A stretch of 64,000 nucleotides of DNA, from assembly GCA_013285445.1 (NCBI GenBank), contig CP053448.1, positions 806,001-870,000 of the forward strand. Direction: 5' to 3'. Below, in pieces: positions 37,835 through 46,875 of this stretch. The notes beneath the pieces were generated by a model. The model did not search any database. It was not told the origin of the DNA and was given only the letters and a program-made list of their open reading frames with translations. This DNA comes from Pseudomonadota bacterium. GTDB taxonomy: Bacteria; Pseudomonadota; Gammaproteobacteria; Xanthomonadales; Wenzhouxiangellaceae. The translations under genes were made by a program, and so were the position numbers. The stretch's first letter is position 1, and every line of letters starts with the position of its first letter.

Positions 37835-39073
37835 TCAGTGCGTAATCTCTTGAATCATGGGGATGTTTTTCAAGTGGCTCTCGATAGCCTTAGCAACTTT
37901 CTCGCTAATTGGCAACTTTTGCTTAGCCCATTGCCATGAATTGTGAAATTTTTCAATAATCTCCCCGGCCTCATCCAAAACCAACGCCTTTGGTAGCAAA
38001 GAGCGATCTGCTAATCCAGAAAGCTCCTTCTGAGAGAATTCGTCGAAACGTTTGCTTCGATTGACTGTCAGCGCAGCATAATCATCTTTTATGTATGCGA
38101 TCGTCGAAACGAAGTCGTAAGCTGGTGAGAGATGTGGATTTCGTCGGTCCGGATAAATTAACGACCAGTTTTTTGTGTGCATATCAGCATTGCCGATTAG
38201 TGTATTGAACACCAGTCGCCGAATGAACTCTCGAGCATCCTCTTCATTGCCTTCTGTTGCGATAACGGCCGCGATATTCATAAAGCTCGCTCTTTCATAT
38301 TTTCTGTCGGGATAGAGCCAAAAAACTTGTGCGAAATCCTCTATGTGAACTGCGTGACCTTCGGCGTCTCTGTCAAACCGCTCTATAGCTAATGCCTTCC
38401 CACTTAGTTCCGCGAATTCTGCAGGAATGTTTTCTATTTCGTTCAGCTCGATTAGCTCAGTTCGCGGCACATCCATACCAAGCTTTTGAGCGAGGCGCAT
38501 CATAGCGTATTCGTTTTCAGGGACACCTTCGTATTTTGGAGACGGAAACTTTACGACCCATGACCCACCTATTCCTTGAGCAGGTACCGTTAAGCCACCC
38601 GATGCATTCTCCGCAGCGGAAAATTTCAGCTGCACCCCGGCTAAGGAGAACCGAAGAGCGTTTTTCCTTTGCTCCTCCTCCTGCTCTTCACTGACATCAT
38701 CTTCTGAATCAGTTGGCCATTCGTCTCCATCTGCAGGCTTCACGGTTAAAGCGCCTGGCAAATCGGCTCCCAGCACCCATAGCAAAAAGAACTCCCTTTT
38801 GGGATTTACCTGTGCTCTTTCAGCAAGGTACCTACGCAGATCGTTTTCAGGGAGAAGGTTTGAAAAGAAGGGCATTAATCGCGTCTGGTAAGTTCTGAAA
38901 TCGGTAAGTAGGTCGCCGGTAGTGTCTTTAAAGGCCAAGCCTAACGTTGGCCGGTTTTCGTTCTGGACGTATTCATCATTGAACGCGAAGACTGTTCTAT
39001 CTCCGGGAAGACGCGTTATCGTCGCAATTGGCTCGTCATAGAGATATACGTCTAGGATTGAAACATCAGTCAT
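37835..39073 (-). CDS. hipA: HipA-type serine/threonine kinase toxin
   Basis: 412 residues. In E. coli, HipA phosphorylates glutamyl-tRNA synthetase and induces persistence. Residues 1-105 form the N-subdomain; SLAGVQLK (143-150) matches the P-loop with the autophosphorylated Ser, Lys175 (SWVVKFPS) is the ATP lysine, ERFDR 231-235, catalytic Asp297 in GNADMHTKN, and metal Asp320 in AYDF. All key residues are present, so an active kinase is expected. Start ATG 39073 overlaps the hipB stop; AT-rich relative to the core genes, a sign of transfer. Confidence 0.93.
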   Translation of the reverse strand: MTDVSILDVYLYDEPIATITRLPGDRTVFAFNDEYVQNENRPTLGLAFKDTTGDLLTDFRTYQTRLMPFFSNLLPENDLRRYLAERAQVNPKREFFLLWVLGADLPGALTVKPADGDEWPTDSEDDVSEEQEEEQRKNALRFSLAGVQLKFSAAENASGGLTVPAQGIGGSWVVKFPSPKYEGVPENEYAMMRLAQKLGMDVPRTELIELNEIENIPAEFAELSGKALAIERFDRDAEGHAVHIEDFAQVFWLYPDRKYERASFMNIAAVIATEGNEEDAREFIRRLVFNTLIGNADMHTKNWSLIYPDRRNPHLSPAYDFVSTIAYIKDDYAALTVNRSKRFDEFSQKELSGLADRSLLPKALVLDEAGEIIEKFHNSWQWAKQKLPISEKVAKAIESHLKNIPMIQEITH

Positions 39074-39704
39074 TGCTATCGTCCTCAAGACTGTAGGCTG
39101 ATCTTGGGCGCTCTATTTTGGGAGTGCTAATAGCATGTTTTCGGAGTGACTCCAGTTCTCTTGTTGCTTGCTTTATGGAATCGCTTATGACCATTGTGCT
39201 GTTTAAACCATATTGGCTTTGCAGATTCCTGATGGTTTTTGTTGCCTCCCTTATGTGTCGAATTGCCTCAGGCTCCCGTAATGCATCCTTAAGTTGTTGG
39301 ATTTCTTCTGCTTGCCGCTTAAGATGATCTAGATCTTTTGCGTTGGGGTATTGAACGATTGCTGAATTAATGGTCCTTTTGAGGCGGCTAATTTCTCGTT
39401 GGGCTGAGCGGGCTTCACTCGCCAGCCTGGATGTTTCTGCCGGATGGTTGTTGCTGGCGGCGAGCTTCCTCGAAATTGATTTGATGGCGGGTACTGCCTT
39501 GCGCGAAACCAGCACCATTTCTAAGTCTAGTGCGCGGGCGAGTTCCAATAGACTGGAGATTCTTAGGTCAACGGCTCCGCCCTCGATTTTGGATATATGG
39601 CTCTGCGGCACGCCCGCGCGCTTGGAAAGCTCACGTTGAGAGAGTCCTTTCTGCTCTCGAGCGGTTCGTAGTGTCGTTGCGATTTCGTCCAGAGTATAGC
39701 TCAT
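39066..39704 (-). CDS. hipB: HipB-like antitoxin with long coiled-coil extension
   Basis: 212 residues; HTH_3 domain at about 6-62 (LSQRELSKRAGVPQSHISKIEGG) as in HipB, which represses the operon and neutralises HipA. E. coli HipB is about 88 residues; here roughly 120 extra residues (about 85-205) look like charged coiled coil (ASEARSAQREISRLKRTI, HLKRQAEEIQQLKDAL). Upstream of and overlapping hipA by 8 bp, the usual antitoxin-toxin order. Confidence 0.88.
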   Translation of the reverse strand: MSYTLDEIATTLRTAREQKGLSQRELSKRAGVPQSHISKIEGGAVDLRISSLLELARALDLEMVLVSRKAVPAIKSISRKLAASNNHPAETSRLASEARSAQREISRLKRTINSAIVQYPNAKDLDHLKRQAEEIQQLKDALREPEAIRHIREATKTIRNLQSQYGLNSTMVISDSIKQATRELESLRKHAISTPKIERPRSAYSLEDDSND

Positions 39705-39850
39705 GATCTATTGGGGTATATAATAATTTGGGTAATATATATTAAAACATATCATTTTTCAATAATAAGCTGTTCGATCTGGACAAATCGAGCAGCCTTA
39801 ACATATCAAAGACGATCGAATATCTATAATAATATATTCATATCCCGGGC
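39705..39850 (-). promoter_or_regulatory. AT-rich hipBA promoter/operator region
   Basis: Very AT-rich stretch directly upstream of hipB, with the repeated motif GGGTATATAAT / GGGTAATATATA at about 39714-39740, and later TATCTATAATAATATATTC (39821-39839) with a TATAAT-like hexamer. The duplicated motif is a plausible HipB operator. From 39851 to the IS3 end at 39999 nothing recognisable is seen. Confidence 0.45.
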
Positions 39851-39998
39851 GCGAATTTCCCGGTGTACGCCTTTCATCCATCGCTAGTGGTCCTTCAACC
39901 TGATAATTTAGGGTTCAGTTGGTCTGTCAGCGTTCAGGGCAAGGCGCGGCTCGCAGTGAATGGCCATCGCCCTTTGCAAGAGCCGGAACGGAACGTGT

Positions 39999-41560
39999 CG
40001 GAACGTGTCAACATATTCCCAACACATCGGCGACGATTTCTATGTAACAACCTCGGGCAGCTCGGTGCTGACCGGTGTTGGTGAGACGTGGAACGCTTTC
40101 GGATCGTCGAGTAGCTCCGCGGCAGTCTGACCGTCGTCCGGATTGATCGAGACCACCGCTGGCGGTCTGGCGACGCGGGGCGGCCCGTTGACGTAGCGCT
40201 CGGGATGCACGGCATAATGCTGATCCATGGCGGCCTGTCGCACTTGCCAGAGTGCTTCGAACTGGCCGGTGTAGAGATCCTCGGGGGTAAACAGCGCCAG
40301 GCCTTCATGCGGCCTTTGGCGATAAGCCGGGAAGAACTCGCTGCACCATTGCCGGGCATGGTCCTCGTCCCGGAAGCGGCCCGGGTAGCTCGGCCAGTAC
40401 TTGGTGGTCTTGAACTGGCTTTCGCTGAAGGGATTGTCATTGCTGACTCTCGGTCTCGAGAAGCTACGCTCGACGCCAAGGTCGGACAGCAGATCGCCGA
40501 AGCTGTGTGCGATCATCGGTGAGCCGCGGTCCTGGTGGACGATCAGTTGGTTCGGCTCGATCTCCCGACGCGACAGCACCTCGCGGAACAGGTGACAGGC
40601 TAGTCCGGCATTCTCCTTGCGCGAGACCATCCAGCCGACGGGATAGCGGCTGAACAGGTCCAGAATGACGTACAGGCACAGGTAGAAGCCGCGTGTGACT
40701 GTCGGCAGTTTCGTGATGTCCCAGGTGTAGACCTGGTCCGGACCCGTCGCTTCCAGCTGCGGTTTGACGTGGTGCTGAGCCGGGCGCTGGTTGCGGCGTT
40801 CGCGCGTCTCTTCTCGCCGGCGCAGCAGACGATACATGGTCGAGATTGAGCCCAGTACGGTGCCTTCGCTGAGCAGGGTTGCGTAGACCTGGCGCGGGGC
40901 GGCGTCCTGGAAGCGCTCGGAGTGCAGCGCATCGAGGATGCGCTGCTCTTCGGCCTCCGATAGTCCGCGACCAGTGCCCGCGGGCACCGCGGTCCGGCGC
41001 CGACGCCGGCGGTCTGGATAGCACCAGTGGCGTGGAACATTCAGGGCCCGGCAAGCTTGTGTCTTGGGTACATCCGGCGGCAGGGCGGCCAGGGTGCTCA
41101 CGATCTGCTCCCGTCGTTGTCGCTGTCGAACAGGTGCAAGACTTTTTTTTTGGAGATCGACCAGTTGTTCGGCCACGTAGGCACGTTTCTCCAGCTTGGC
41201 GTTGACCTTCTTCAGGCGCTCGAGCTCCTTGTCGCGCGGATCGGCGGGTTTGCGGCCCGGCTGACGGGCGGCCACGCCGGCTTCGCCATGCTCGGCCAGG
41301 TCCTTGCGCCAGGTTGACAACTGACCGGCATACAGGCCCTTGCGCCGCAGCCAGGCCCCTTTCTCGCCATGCGGCAACGCATCAGCCTCGGCCAGCAACC
41401 GCTTCTTCTCGGCTACGCTGAAGCGGCGTCGGGTACGCTTCTCAAGGCGCGGGTCGGTGACAACTTCGTTGGAATCAGACATCTATTCACTCCGTAAGCG
41501 CCCTGAATGTTACAGATAAAACCGATCAGGTGCTGTTGGGAGAGATGTTGACACACAGGG
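39999..41560 (-). mobile_element. IS3-type insertion sequence, copy 1
   Basis: 1562 bp, defined by identity to the second copy at 44632-48317. Both ends carry TGTCAACAT inverted repeats (from 40006 and ending 41553), with a few constant outer bases (CGGAACG and CACAGGG) in both copies. No clear target duplication. The left flank shows three adjacent GGAACG motifs. Confidence 0.88.
40040..41482 (-). CDS. IS3-type transposase, OrfA and OrfB fused in one frame
   Basis: 480 residues. N-terminal HTH domain (SVAEKKRLLAEADAL...WLRRKGLYAGQLSTWRKDL), coiled coil to about 115, then the rve integrase domain with D in YTWDITKL, D in VHQDRGSPM and E in NPFSESQFKTTKY. OrfA and OrfB are normally separate and joined by -1 frameshifting in IS3 elements. 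Here a run of nine A residues on the coding strand (41146-41154 on the plus strand as T) puts both in one frame, whereas copy 2 has eight. Confidence 0.9.
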   Translation of the reverse strand: MSDSNEVVTDPRLEKRTRRRFSVAEKKRLLAEADALPHGEKGAWLRRKGLYAGQLSTWRKDLAEHGEAGVAARQPGRKPADPRDKELERLKKVNAKLEKRAYVAEQLVDLQKKSLAPVRQRQRREQIVSTLAALPPDVPKTQACRALNVPRHWCYPDRRRRRRTAVPAGTGRGLSEAEEQRILDALHSERFQDAAPRQVYATLLSEGTVLGSISTMYRLLRRREETRERRNQRPAQHHVKPQLEATGPDQVYTWDITKLPTVTRGFYLCLYVILDLFSRYPVGWMVSRKENAGLACHLFREVLSRREIEPNQLIVHQDRGSPMIAHSFGDLLSDLGVERSFSRPRVSNDNPFSESQFKTTKYWPSYPGRFRDEDHARQWCSEFFPAYRQRPHEGLALFTPEDLYTGQFEALWQVRQAAMDQHYAVHPERYVNGPPRVARPPAVVSINPDDGQTAAELLDDPKAFHVSPTPVSTELPEVVT

Positions 41561-41708
41561 CTTGGGCGACTCGAAACTGGCGCGAGAGCGCCTTTGGAAT
41601 CCTGGCGATTTACCGAGTCACGCTCCGCGCGCCAACGAAATGGTTCAAGGGCTTGACTTTAGGTTCGAGTCAAGATAAATAGGAAGCGGGAAGGGATTGT
41701 GACACTTA

Positions 41709-42816
41709 TTAACCCGGCAGGAAAGTAGATAAGGTATAATCGGGCTATGAAAGAAGATGCCCGCGCACTTCCTGCGGTGGTCCAGGAAGAAAAACGCAAA
41801 CAGGCCATCCGCATGTGGCAGAAACGCCGCTACACCCACCGTGAAATTGCCGAGCAAGTCGGCGTTCACTATTTGACTGTCGGACGCTGGGTTCGAACAT
41901 ACCAAGCCGAAGGCATGAAAGCCCTGCGGGCTTCCAAGGCACAGGGTCGCCCGGTTGGATCTGGACGATCCATGAGTGAGGAGCAAGAGAACCAGATTCA
42001 GAAGGTTCTGATTGATAAGACGCCGGATCAACTCAAGCTGAGTTACGCCCTTTGGACACGCGAAGCAGTACAACAGTTGATTTTGCAGGAGACTGGCATC
42101 CGGCTGGCAATCCGTACTGTGGGCGACTATCTCAAGCGCTGGGGTTTTACGGTCCAGAAGCCCAAGAAACAGGCCTACGAGCAGCGTCCTGCTGAAGTGA
42201 AGCAGTGGCTGGACGACGAATATCCGGCCATTCATGCTCGCGCCAAGGCTGAGAAAGCTGAGATTTACTGGGGCGATGAGACGGGGCTTCGCAGCGACAG
42301 TCAACATGTTCGGGGCTATGCGCCCAAGGGCAAAACACCCGTTCTTCGCCTGAATGCCAAGCGTGAGTCCATCAACCTGATCTCTGCGGTCACTAACCAG
42401 GGCAAGGTTCGGTTCCGGATGTTCGATGGGACCATGAATGCAGACATCCTGATTGACTTCATGAAGCGCCTGATTAGAGACGCGAAACGCAAAGTCTTTC
42501 TGATTCTCGATAACCTGCGGGTTCATCACGCCAAGGTCGTCAAAGCCTGGCTTGCCGAGCACAAGGATGAAATCGAGGTCTTCTACCTGCCTTCCTATTC
42601 GCCGGAACTAAACCCAGACGAATATCTCAATTGTGATCTCAAGGCCGGCGTCCATGGTAGGCTGCCGGCCAGAAGCAAAAAGGAACTGAAGGCAAAGACA
42701 ATCGCTCATCTGAGGAAACTGCAGAAACTGCCCGGGCGAGTTATAAAGTACTTCCAAGCCGAGCCCATTCAATATGCAGCCTGTGCTTGAGCATTTCTAC
42801 TTATCCGCCGGGTTAA
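41709..42816 (+). mobile_element. IS630-family insertion sequence, copy 2
   Basis: 1108 bp, direct orientation relative to copy 1, flanked by TA (41707-41708, 42817-42818). Together the two copies bracket hipBA and IS3 copy 1. The 148 bp between IS3 copy 1 and this element contain nothing recognisable. Confidence 0.93.
41747..42790 (+). CDS. IS630-family transposase (copy 2)
   Basis: 347 residues, identical to copy 1 except His174 to Tyr, three residues before the first catalytic Asp177, and Gly305 to Arg. Catalytic residues are intact. Same TATAAT-to-ATG spacing as copy 1. Confidence 0.95.
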   Translation: MKEDARALPAVVQEEKRKQAIRMWQKRRYTHREIAEQVGVHYLTVGRWVRTYQAEGMKALRASKAQGRPVGSGRSMSEEQENQIQKVLIDKTPDQLKLSYALWTREAVQQLILQETGIRLAIRTVGDYLKRWGFTVQKPKKQAYEQRPAEVKQWLDDEYPAIHARAKAEKAEIYWGDETGLRSDSQHVRGYAPKGKTPVLRLNAKRESINLISAVTNQGKVRFRMFDGTMNADILIDFMKRLIRDAKRKVFLILDNLRVHHAKVVKAWLAEHKDEIEVFYLPSYSPELNPDEYLNCDLKAGVHGRLPARSKKELKAKTIAHLRKLQKLPGRVIKYFQAEPIQYAACA

Positions 42817-42836
42817 TAACTTGGAGATTGGCAGTT

Positions 42837-43334
42837 ATGCACAAATATCTTGTTATCGTATTGGCCCTTGCACTCTCTCAACAGGCATTTTCTCAAAGTT
42901 GTATTATCCAGGGCGAAGGGGACGCTGAATCTGCCGCCCTCTCACTAGAGGCAGGTTATCGTTCAGCTTTGGTGCAGTCTGAACAAGACCTTCGGCAGAA
43001 TCGAAAACTTACAATGGAACGGCTATTGGAGTTTCTGCCTAAGAAAGATGCTAGCCTATTTTTGACAAGCTTAACATTTAATGAAAACGGCCTAACTGGC
43101 TATCGTTACGATATCCTAGTCAAGAATGGGCTTTCTTATTCTGAGGCATATTCCATACTTTCTCTGTTTGGCGCTCAAAGCACAACCGGCGTAATCTCGG
43201 GGCTAGAGAAGATAGATGAATTAGATTATTCGATTTCTTCCGGTTGCGACGGTTCTGGTTGGGAGAAATACTACTGCCACAGTCGCGCAACTTGCCGCAC
43301 CCGTAGTGGTTCAATATGCACCTCCAATTGTTGA
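42837..43334 (+). CDS. Unrecognised small secreted protein with Cys-rich C-terminus
   Basis: 165 residues, not recognised. Signal peptide MHKYLVIVLALALSQQAFS then QSCII. The central part is helical and polar; the last 29 residues hold five cysteines (GCDG, YYCHS, ATCRT, SICTSNC), six with the N-terminal one, enough for three disulfides. Start ATG 42837 has TTGGAGA about 10 bp upstream; the frame continues upstream into IS630 copy 2 but that part is not native. The ATG lies 19 bp after the IS, so its original promoter has been replaced. AT-rich codon use relative to the trp genes. Confidence 0.72.
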   Translation: MHKYLVIVLALALSQQAFSQSCIIQGEGDAESAALSLEAGYRSALVQSEQDLRQNRKLTMERLLEFLPKKDASLFLTSLTFNENGLTGYRYDILVKNGLSYSEAYSILSLFGAQSTTGVISGLEKIDELDYSISSGCDGSGWEKYYCHSRATCRTRSGSICTSNC

Positions 43335-43411
43335 CCATCTTCGGTCTGGCGTTCCTTAAATAACGCCGGCCGTTCTGTTGGCTTTTGTGTATCAAATTTA
43401 GGACCTCAAAA

Positions 43412-43436
43412 CCCGCCGCGCTATTCGCGCGGCGGG
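43412..43436. terminator. Perfect GC-rich hairpin between the two secreted-protein genes
   Basis: 10-bp perfect stem CCCGCCGCGC/GCGCGGCGGG with loop TATTC. On the minus strand it is followed by TTTTGAGG, on the plus strand by CTCGTCC. It likely separates transcription of 42837-43334 from 43481-44482. Confidence 0.6.
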
Positions 43437-43480
43437 CTCGTCCTAATGTACACCGCAGGCCAGTATAGGACATCAAAGCC

Positions 43481-44482
43481 ATGCGCCTAATACAGTTCCG
43501 AGCGACGCTTTGCCTGGTCGTATTTGCATTCACTCTTCATGCCAACCAGGAAGTGCATGCCAATATCGGGTTTGGCGTCGACAATGCACAAGCCTTACGA
43601 GACTTTCTTATTGCGCGGGAAAACGCACTCTATGACCAGCTTGGCGCAGATAGTAATGATAATGCACCATTTGGGCGCCCGATGCTCGCTGCTTACGGAG
43701 AGTGGATAGATGTTGACGCCTCAAGGTCTGCAAAAAGCATGGATAGTGAATCAGTCTCGCTCTGGCTCGAATCTACTTATCTAGTTTTTTTTCATTCATT
43801 GAACGCAACCATTTTTAAGCAAGGCAAAGATTTGTTTCGTGAATTAGAATCTCGAGACGCTGCAGAGCTTATTGATATTCGTCGAATCGTGGAAATGGCA
43901 ATCGGTGCTCGTGAATTTGCTTTTGCTAATCAATTGATAAATACCCATTCTGAACTCAACATTGACACGCTCCCTGCCATTGAATACGACGAGCACTTTG
44001 ATGAAGACCTGCCCGCGGTGCTCCATGTCAATGGAAACAATTCGTCGCTCATTGCGTCAAACATTACATTTGACAATGGAACGCTAAGGCTGCTTTTTAT
44101 ATTTCACCCACATTGCAACTTTTCACGCAAGGCGGCCAAAGAATTGCAATCAATTAACCATTTTGATTGCTTTTCAAGCAGACATGGTGATTGGCTGGCA
44201 CCCATGCATTTCCAAGATGAGAGCCGAGCGATTTCAAGCTGGAATACCGCGAACCCAGAGTCACTGGTGAAACTGGTTTACAATCCAACCGCATGGGAGC
44301 CAATTTACTTCACTGAAACTCCGACATTCTACCTCTTGGAGGGCGACAAGGTCCTTTCCTCGGTACATGGCTGGCGGCCAGATTCAACCCCCGCCGCGGT
44401 GAGCGACATGCTCGCCACTTTTCTGTCCCAATCGGAAGTCGAGGATTGCCAACCAGGCTCTGAAGGAGCCAGCAAGCAATAA
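43481..44482 (+). CDS. Secreted thioredoxin-fold protein with HPHC active-site variant
   Basis: 333 residues, signal peptide ending about HA-NIG (residues 27-28). Residues about 200-315 look like a thioredoxin fold: a central strand LRLLFIFHPHCNFSRKAAKEL and a cis-Pro loop ETPTFYLL (Pro281). The active-site position reads HPHC (209-212), as if the first Cys of the DsbA-type CPHC were replaced by His, leaving a single thiol Cys212; Cys230 and Cys323 are the other late cysteines. The N-terminal 180 residues are helical and unrecognised. Neighbouring genes encode secreted Cys-rich proteins. The thioredoxin assignment is inference from motif and spacing. Confidence 0.65.
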   Translation: MRLIQFRATLCLVVFAFTLHANQEVHANIGFGVDNAQALRDFLIARENALYDQLGADSNDNAPFGRPMLAAYGEWIDVDASRSAKSMDSESVSLWLESTYLVFFHSLNATIFKQGKDLFRELESRDAAELIDIRRIVEMAIGAREFAFANQLINTHSELNIDTLPAIEYDEHFDEDLPAVLHVNGNNSSLIASNITFDNGTLRLLFIFHPHCNFSRKAAKELQSINHFDCFSSRHGDWLAPMHFQDESRAISSWNTANPESLVKLVYNPTAWEPIYFTETPTFYLLEGDKVLSSVHGWRPDSTPAAVSDMLATFLSQSEVEDCQPGSEGASKQ

Positions 44483-44578
44483 TGTCAACACCACCGTCAG
44501 ATGCCCCCTTTCCAGCGAGGTGAGATGTCTCCGTTTTCTCGGCTTACCAATCATCGAGTATAGATTCTATGTTACCCG

Positions 44579-44631
44579 TCAACCCGCCATATGCAAATTT
44601 GCGTCAAATTCGACGTTTTTCTGAAGCAGCG
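44579..44631 (-). pseudogene. Displaced 3' end of the Cys-rich gene interrupted by IS3 copy 2
   Basis: Encodes ...LLQKNVEFDANLHMAG then TGA. If the IS (44632-48317) is removed without any other change, it continues in frame from ...GIDEGAQAM of the gene at 48585, through one Thr codon, giving a 106-residue protein. Confidence 0.55.
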
Positions 44632-44672
44632 CGGAACGTGTCAACATATTCCCAACACATCGGCGACGATTT

Positions 44673-45347
44673 CTATGTAACAACCTCGGGCAGCTCGGTG
44701 CTGACCGGTGTTGGTGAGACGTGGAACGCTTTCGGATCGTCGAGTAGCTCCGCGGCAGTCTGACCGTCGTCCGGATTGATCGAGACCACCGCTGGCGGTC
44801 TGGCGACGCGGGGCGGCCCGTTGACGTAGCGCTCGGGATGCACGGCATAATGCTGATCCATGGCGGCCTGTCGCACTTGCCAGAGTGCTTCGAACTGGCC
44901 GGTGTAGAGATCCTCGGGGGTAAACAGCGCCAGGCCTTCATGCGGCCTTTGGCGATAAGCCGGGAAGAACTCGCTGCACCATTGCCGGGCATGGTCCTCG
45001 TCTCGGAAGCGGCCCGGGTAGCTCGGCCAGTACTTGGTGGTCTTGAACTGGCTTTCGCTGAAGGGATTGTCATTGCTGACTCTCGGTCTCGAGAAGCTAC
45101 GCTCGACGCCAAGGTCGGACAGCAGATCGCCGAAGCTGTGTGCGATCATCGGTGAGCCGCGGTCCTGGTGGACGATCAGTTGGTTCGGCTCGATCTCCCG
45201 ACGCGACAGCACCTCGCGGAACAGGTGACAGGCTAGTCCGGCATTCTCCTTGCGCGAGACCATCCAGCCGACGGGATAGCGGCTGAACAGATCCAGAATG
45301 ACGTACAGGCACAGGTAGAAGCCGCGTGTGACTGTCGGCAGCTTCGT
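44673..45347 (-). pseudogene. IS3 OrfB, 3' exon (after the intron)
   Basis: Encodes the rve domain from TKLPTVTRGFYLC through HQDRGSPM and NPFSESQF to the C-terminus ...STELPEVVT. It starts at the intron 3' boundary (ACGAAGCTG). Splicing would rejoin GAC ATC to ACG AAG in frame, so it is interrupted rather than necessarily dead. Confidence 0.85.
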
Positions 45348-45410
45348 GTAGGGTCGGACCGGGGCGCCCTGCGTGCCTTGCGGCGCGTGGGTCTCCCCGG
45401 CCCGCCCTCC

Positions 45411-45444
45411 GAACCGGACGTGCGACTCTCACCGCATCCGGCTC
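45411..45444 (-). ncRNA. Group II intron domain V
   Basis: 34-nt hairpin opening GAGCCGGATGCGGTGAGAG and closing CCGGTTC on the minus strand, with the AGC catalytic triad and GNRA-type loop (GAGA) of domain V. A GC-rich stem between 45348 and 45400 fits domain VI. Confidence 0.88.
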
Positions 45445-45453
45445 TCCATGCGT

Positions 45454-46875
45454 TCATGCCGTCGTCGCCCAGGGTGTTGGTATTCGGGCCCCGCGGTAGC
45501 GATAACGAACAATCGAGACCTCCTGGGCCTTGAACAAGGTTGTAGCCCCGTCGGCGAACCGCCAGGCAGGCAGTTCGCGTCGGACGAGCTTCTTCTTGCC
45601 GATCCCGAGATGGCGCTTCCGGAGCCAGCGGAACACCCGATGCCACGTAAAGTAGTCGAGATAGCTGAACGTCCGGGCCGACACACCGTATCGGAAATAC
45701 TCACACCAGCCCCGCAGCACGCGATTTAGCACTTGCAGCAGGGCACCGAGCGATTGATGTTTGCCGCGACGGGTCAGCGAGCGCACCTTTGCCATCACGG
45801 AAGCCAAAGACTTCTTCGATGGGTAGGTGTAGACCACTCGCTTGCCTTCACGGCCTTGCCAGCGGCGGCGATGGATATGCCAGCCAAGGAAGTCAAAACC
45901 TTCATCAACATGGCAGACCCGCGTCTTCTCTGCCGACAGGGACAACCCCATGGGCTTGAGAAGAGTCTCTACCTCCCCCCGCAGCGCTTCAGCATCCGCA
46001 TGCTGACCGTGAACCAAGACGACGAAGTCGTCCGCATAGCGGACGAGCCGCATCGCAGGAACACCGGTCCGGCGGAGCTTGGCGCGTCGCCATGAAGGCC
46101 CGAGAGCTTCCCACTTCTGAACGAAGTGTTCGTCGAGGACCGACAAGGCGATATTGGCGAGAAGTGGAGACAAAATGCCACCCTGCGGTGTGCCGGTGAT
46201 CGTTTCTCGGGCTTTACCATCCTCCACGAGAATGCCAGCCTTCAGAAACGCCCGAATCAGTTTCAGTACCCGCTTGTCTCCGACTCGTCGAGCGACACGA
46301 CGCATCAGTGCCGTGTGGTCAATATTGTCGAAGCACGCCTTGATGTCCGCCTCGAATACCCATTGGTAATTGCGAGTTGGAGCAGCGAGAAAGCGGACTT
46401 CACTGATCGCGTCCTGAGCGCGACGATTGGGCCGAAAACCGTACGAACACGGTTGAAAATCGGCCTCAAAGATCGGCTCAAGCACCAGCACCAAGGATGC
46501 CTGTACGACCCGGTCCGAAGCGGTCGGAATGCCCAGGCGACGAGTCTTACCGCCCGCCTTGGGAAACGACTTCTCCCGAACCCGGGTTGGACGATAGCAT
46601 CGAGCTTTGAGCAGTGCCCTCAGCTCGGCCAGAAATACCTCCGGTGACTCAATGGAGCAAGGTGCTATTCCATCTACACCGGCGGCACGTCCGCCCTTGT
46701 TACCTCTAACCCGGTGCCACGCAGTGACGAGAAACGCCGGGTCATGGACGAGGTTGAACAAGTCATCAAAGCAACGGCCAGATTCAGCCGTTGCCCAACG
46801 GTGCAGCTTGGTTTGCATCGCAAGTACCCGTGCCTTGGCGGTTACCCGGTCAGGATACGGTTCGCCGATATTCAC
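45454..46875 (-). CDS. ltrA: Group II intron reverse transcriptase/maturase
   Basis: About 473 residues. RT0-7 with GNKGGRAAGVDG, SYGFRPNRRAQDAI, FEADIKACFDNIDH (first catalytic Asp), TPQGGILSPLLANI and YADDFVV; maturase domain X with LRGWCEYFRYG. No HNH endonuclease domain follows, so it lacks the En domain. GTG 46875 (NIGEPYPDRVTAKARVL) behind GGAGA is the preferred start; ATG 46818 (QTKLHRWAT) is the alternative. It ends ...RIPTPWATTA. Confidence 0.93.
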   Translation of the reverse strand: MNIGEPYPDRVTAKARVLAMQTKLHRWATAESGRCFDDLFNLVHDPAFLVTAWHRVRGNKGGRAAGVDGIAPCSIESPEVFLAELRALLKARCYRPTRVREKSFPKAGGKTRRLGIPTASDRVVQASLVLVLEPIFEADFQPCSYGFRPNRRAQDAISEVRFLAAPTRNYQWVFEADIKACFDNIDHTALMRRVARRVGDKRVLKLIRAFLKAGILVEDGKARETITGTPQGGILSPLLANIALSVLDEHFVQKWEALGPSWRRAKLRRTGVPAMRLVRYADDFVVLVHGQHADAEALRGEVETLLKPMGLSLSAEKTRVCHVDEGFDFLGWHIHRRRWQGREGKRVVYTYPSKKSLASVMAKVRSLTRRGKHQSLGALLQVLNRVLRGWCEYFRYGVSARTFSYLDYFTWHRVFRWLRKRHLGIGKKKLVRRELPAWRFADGATTLFKAQEVSIVRYRYRGARIPTPWATTA

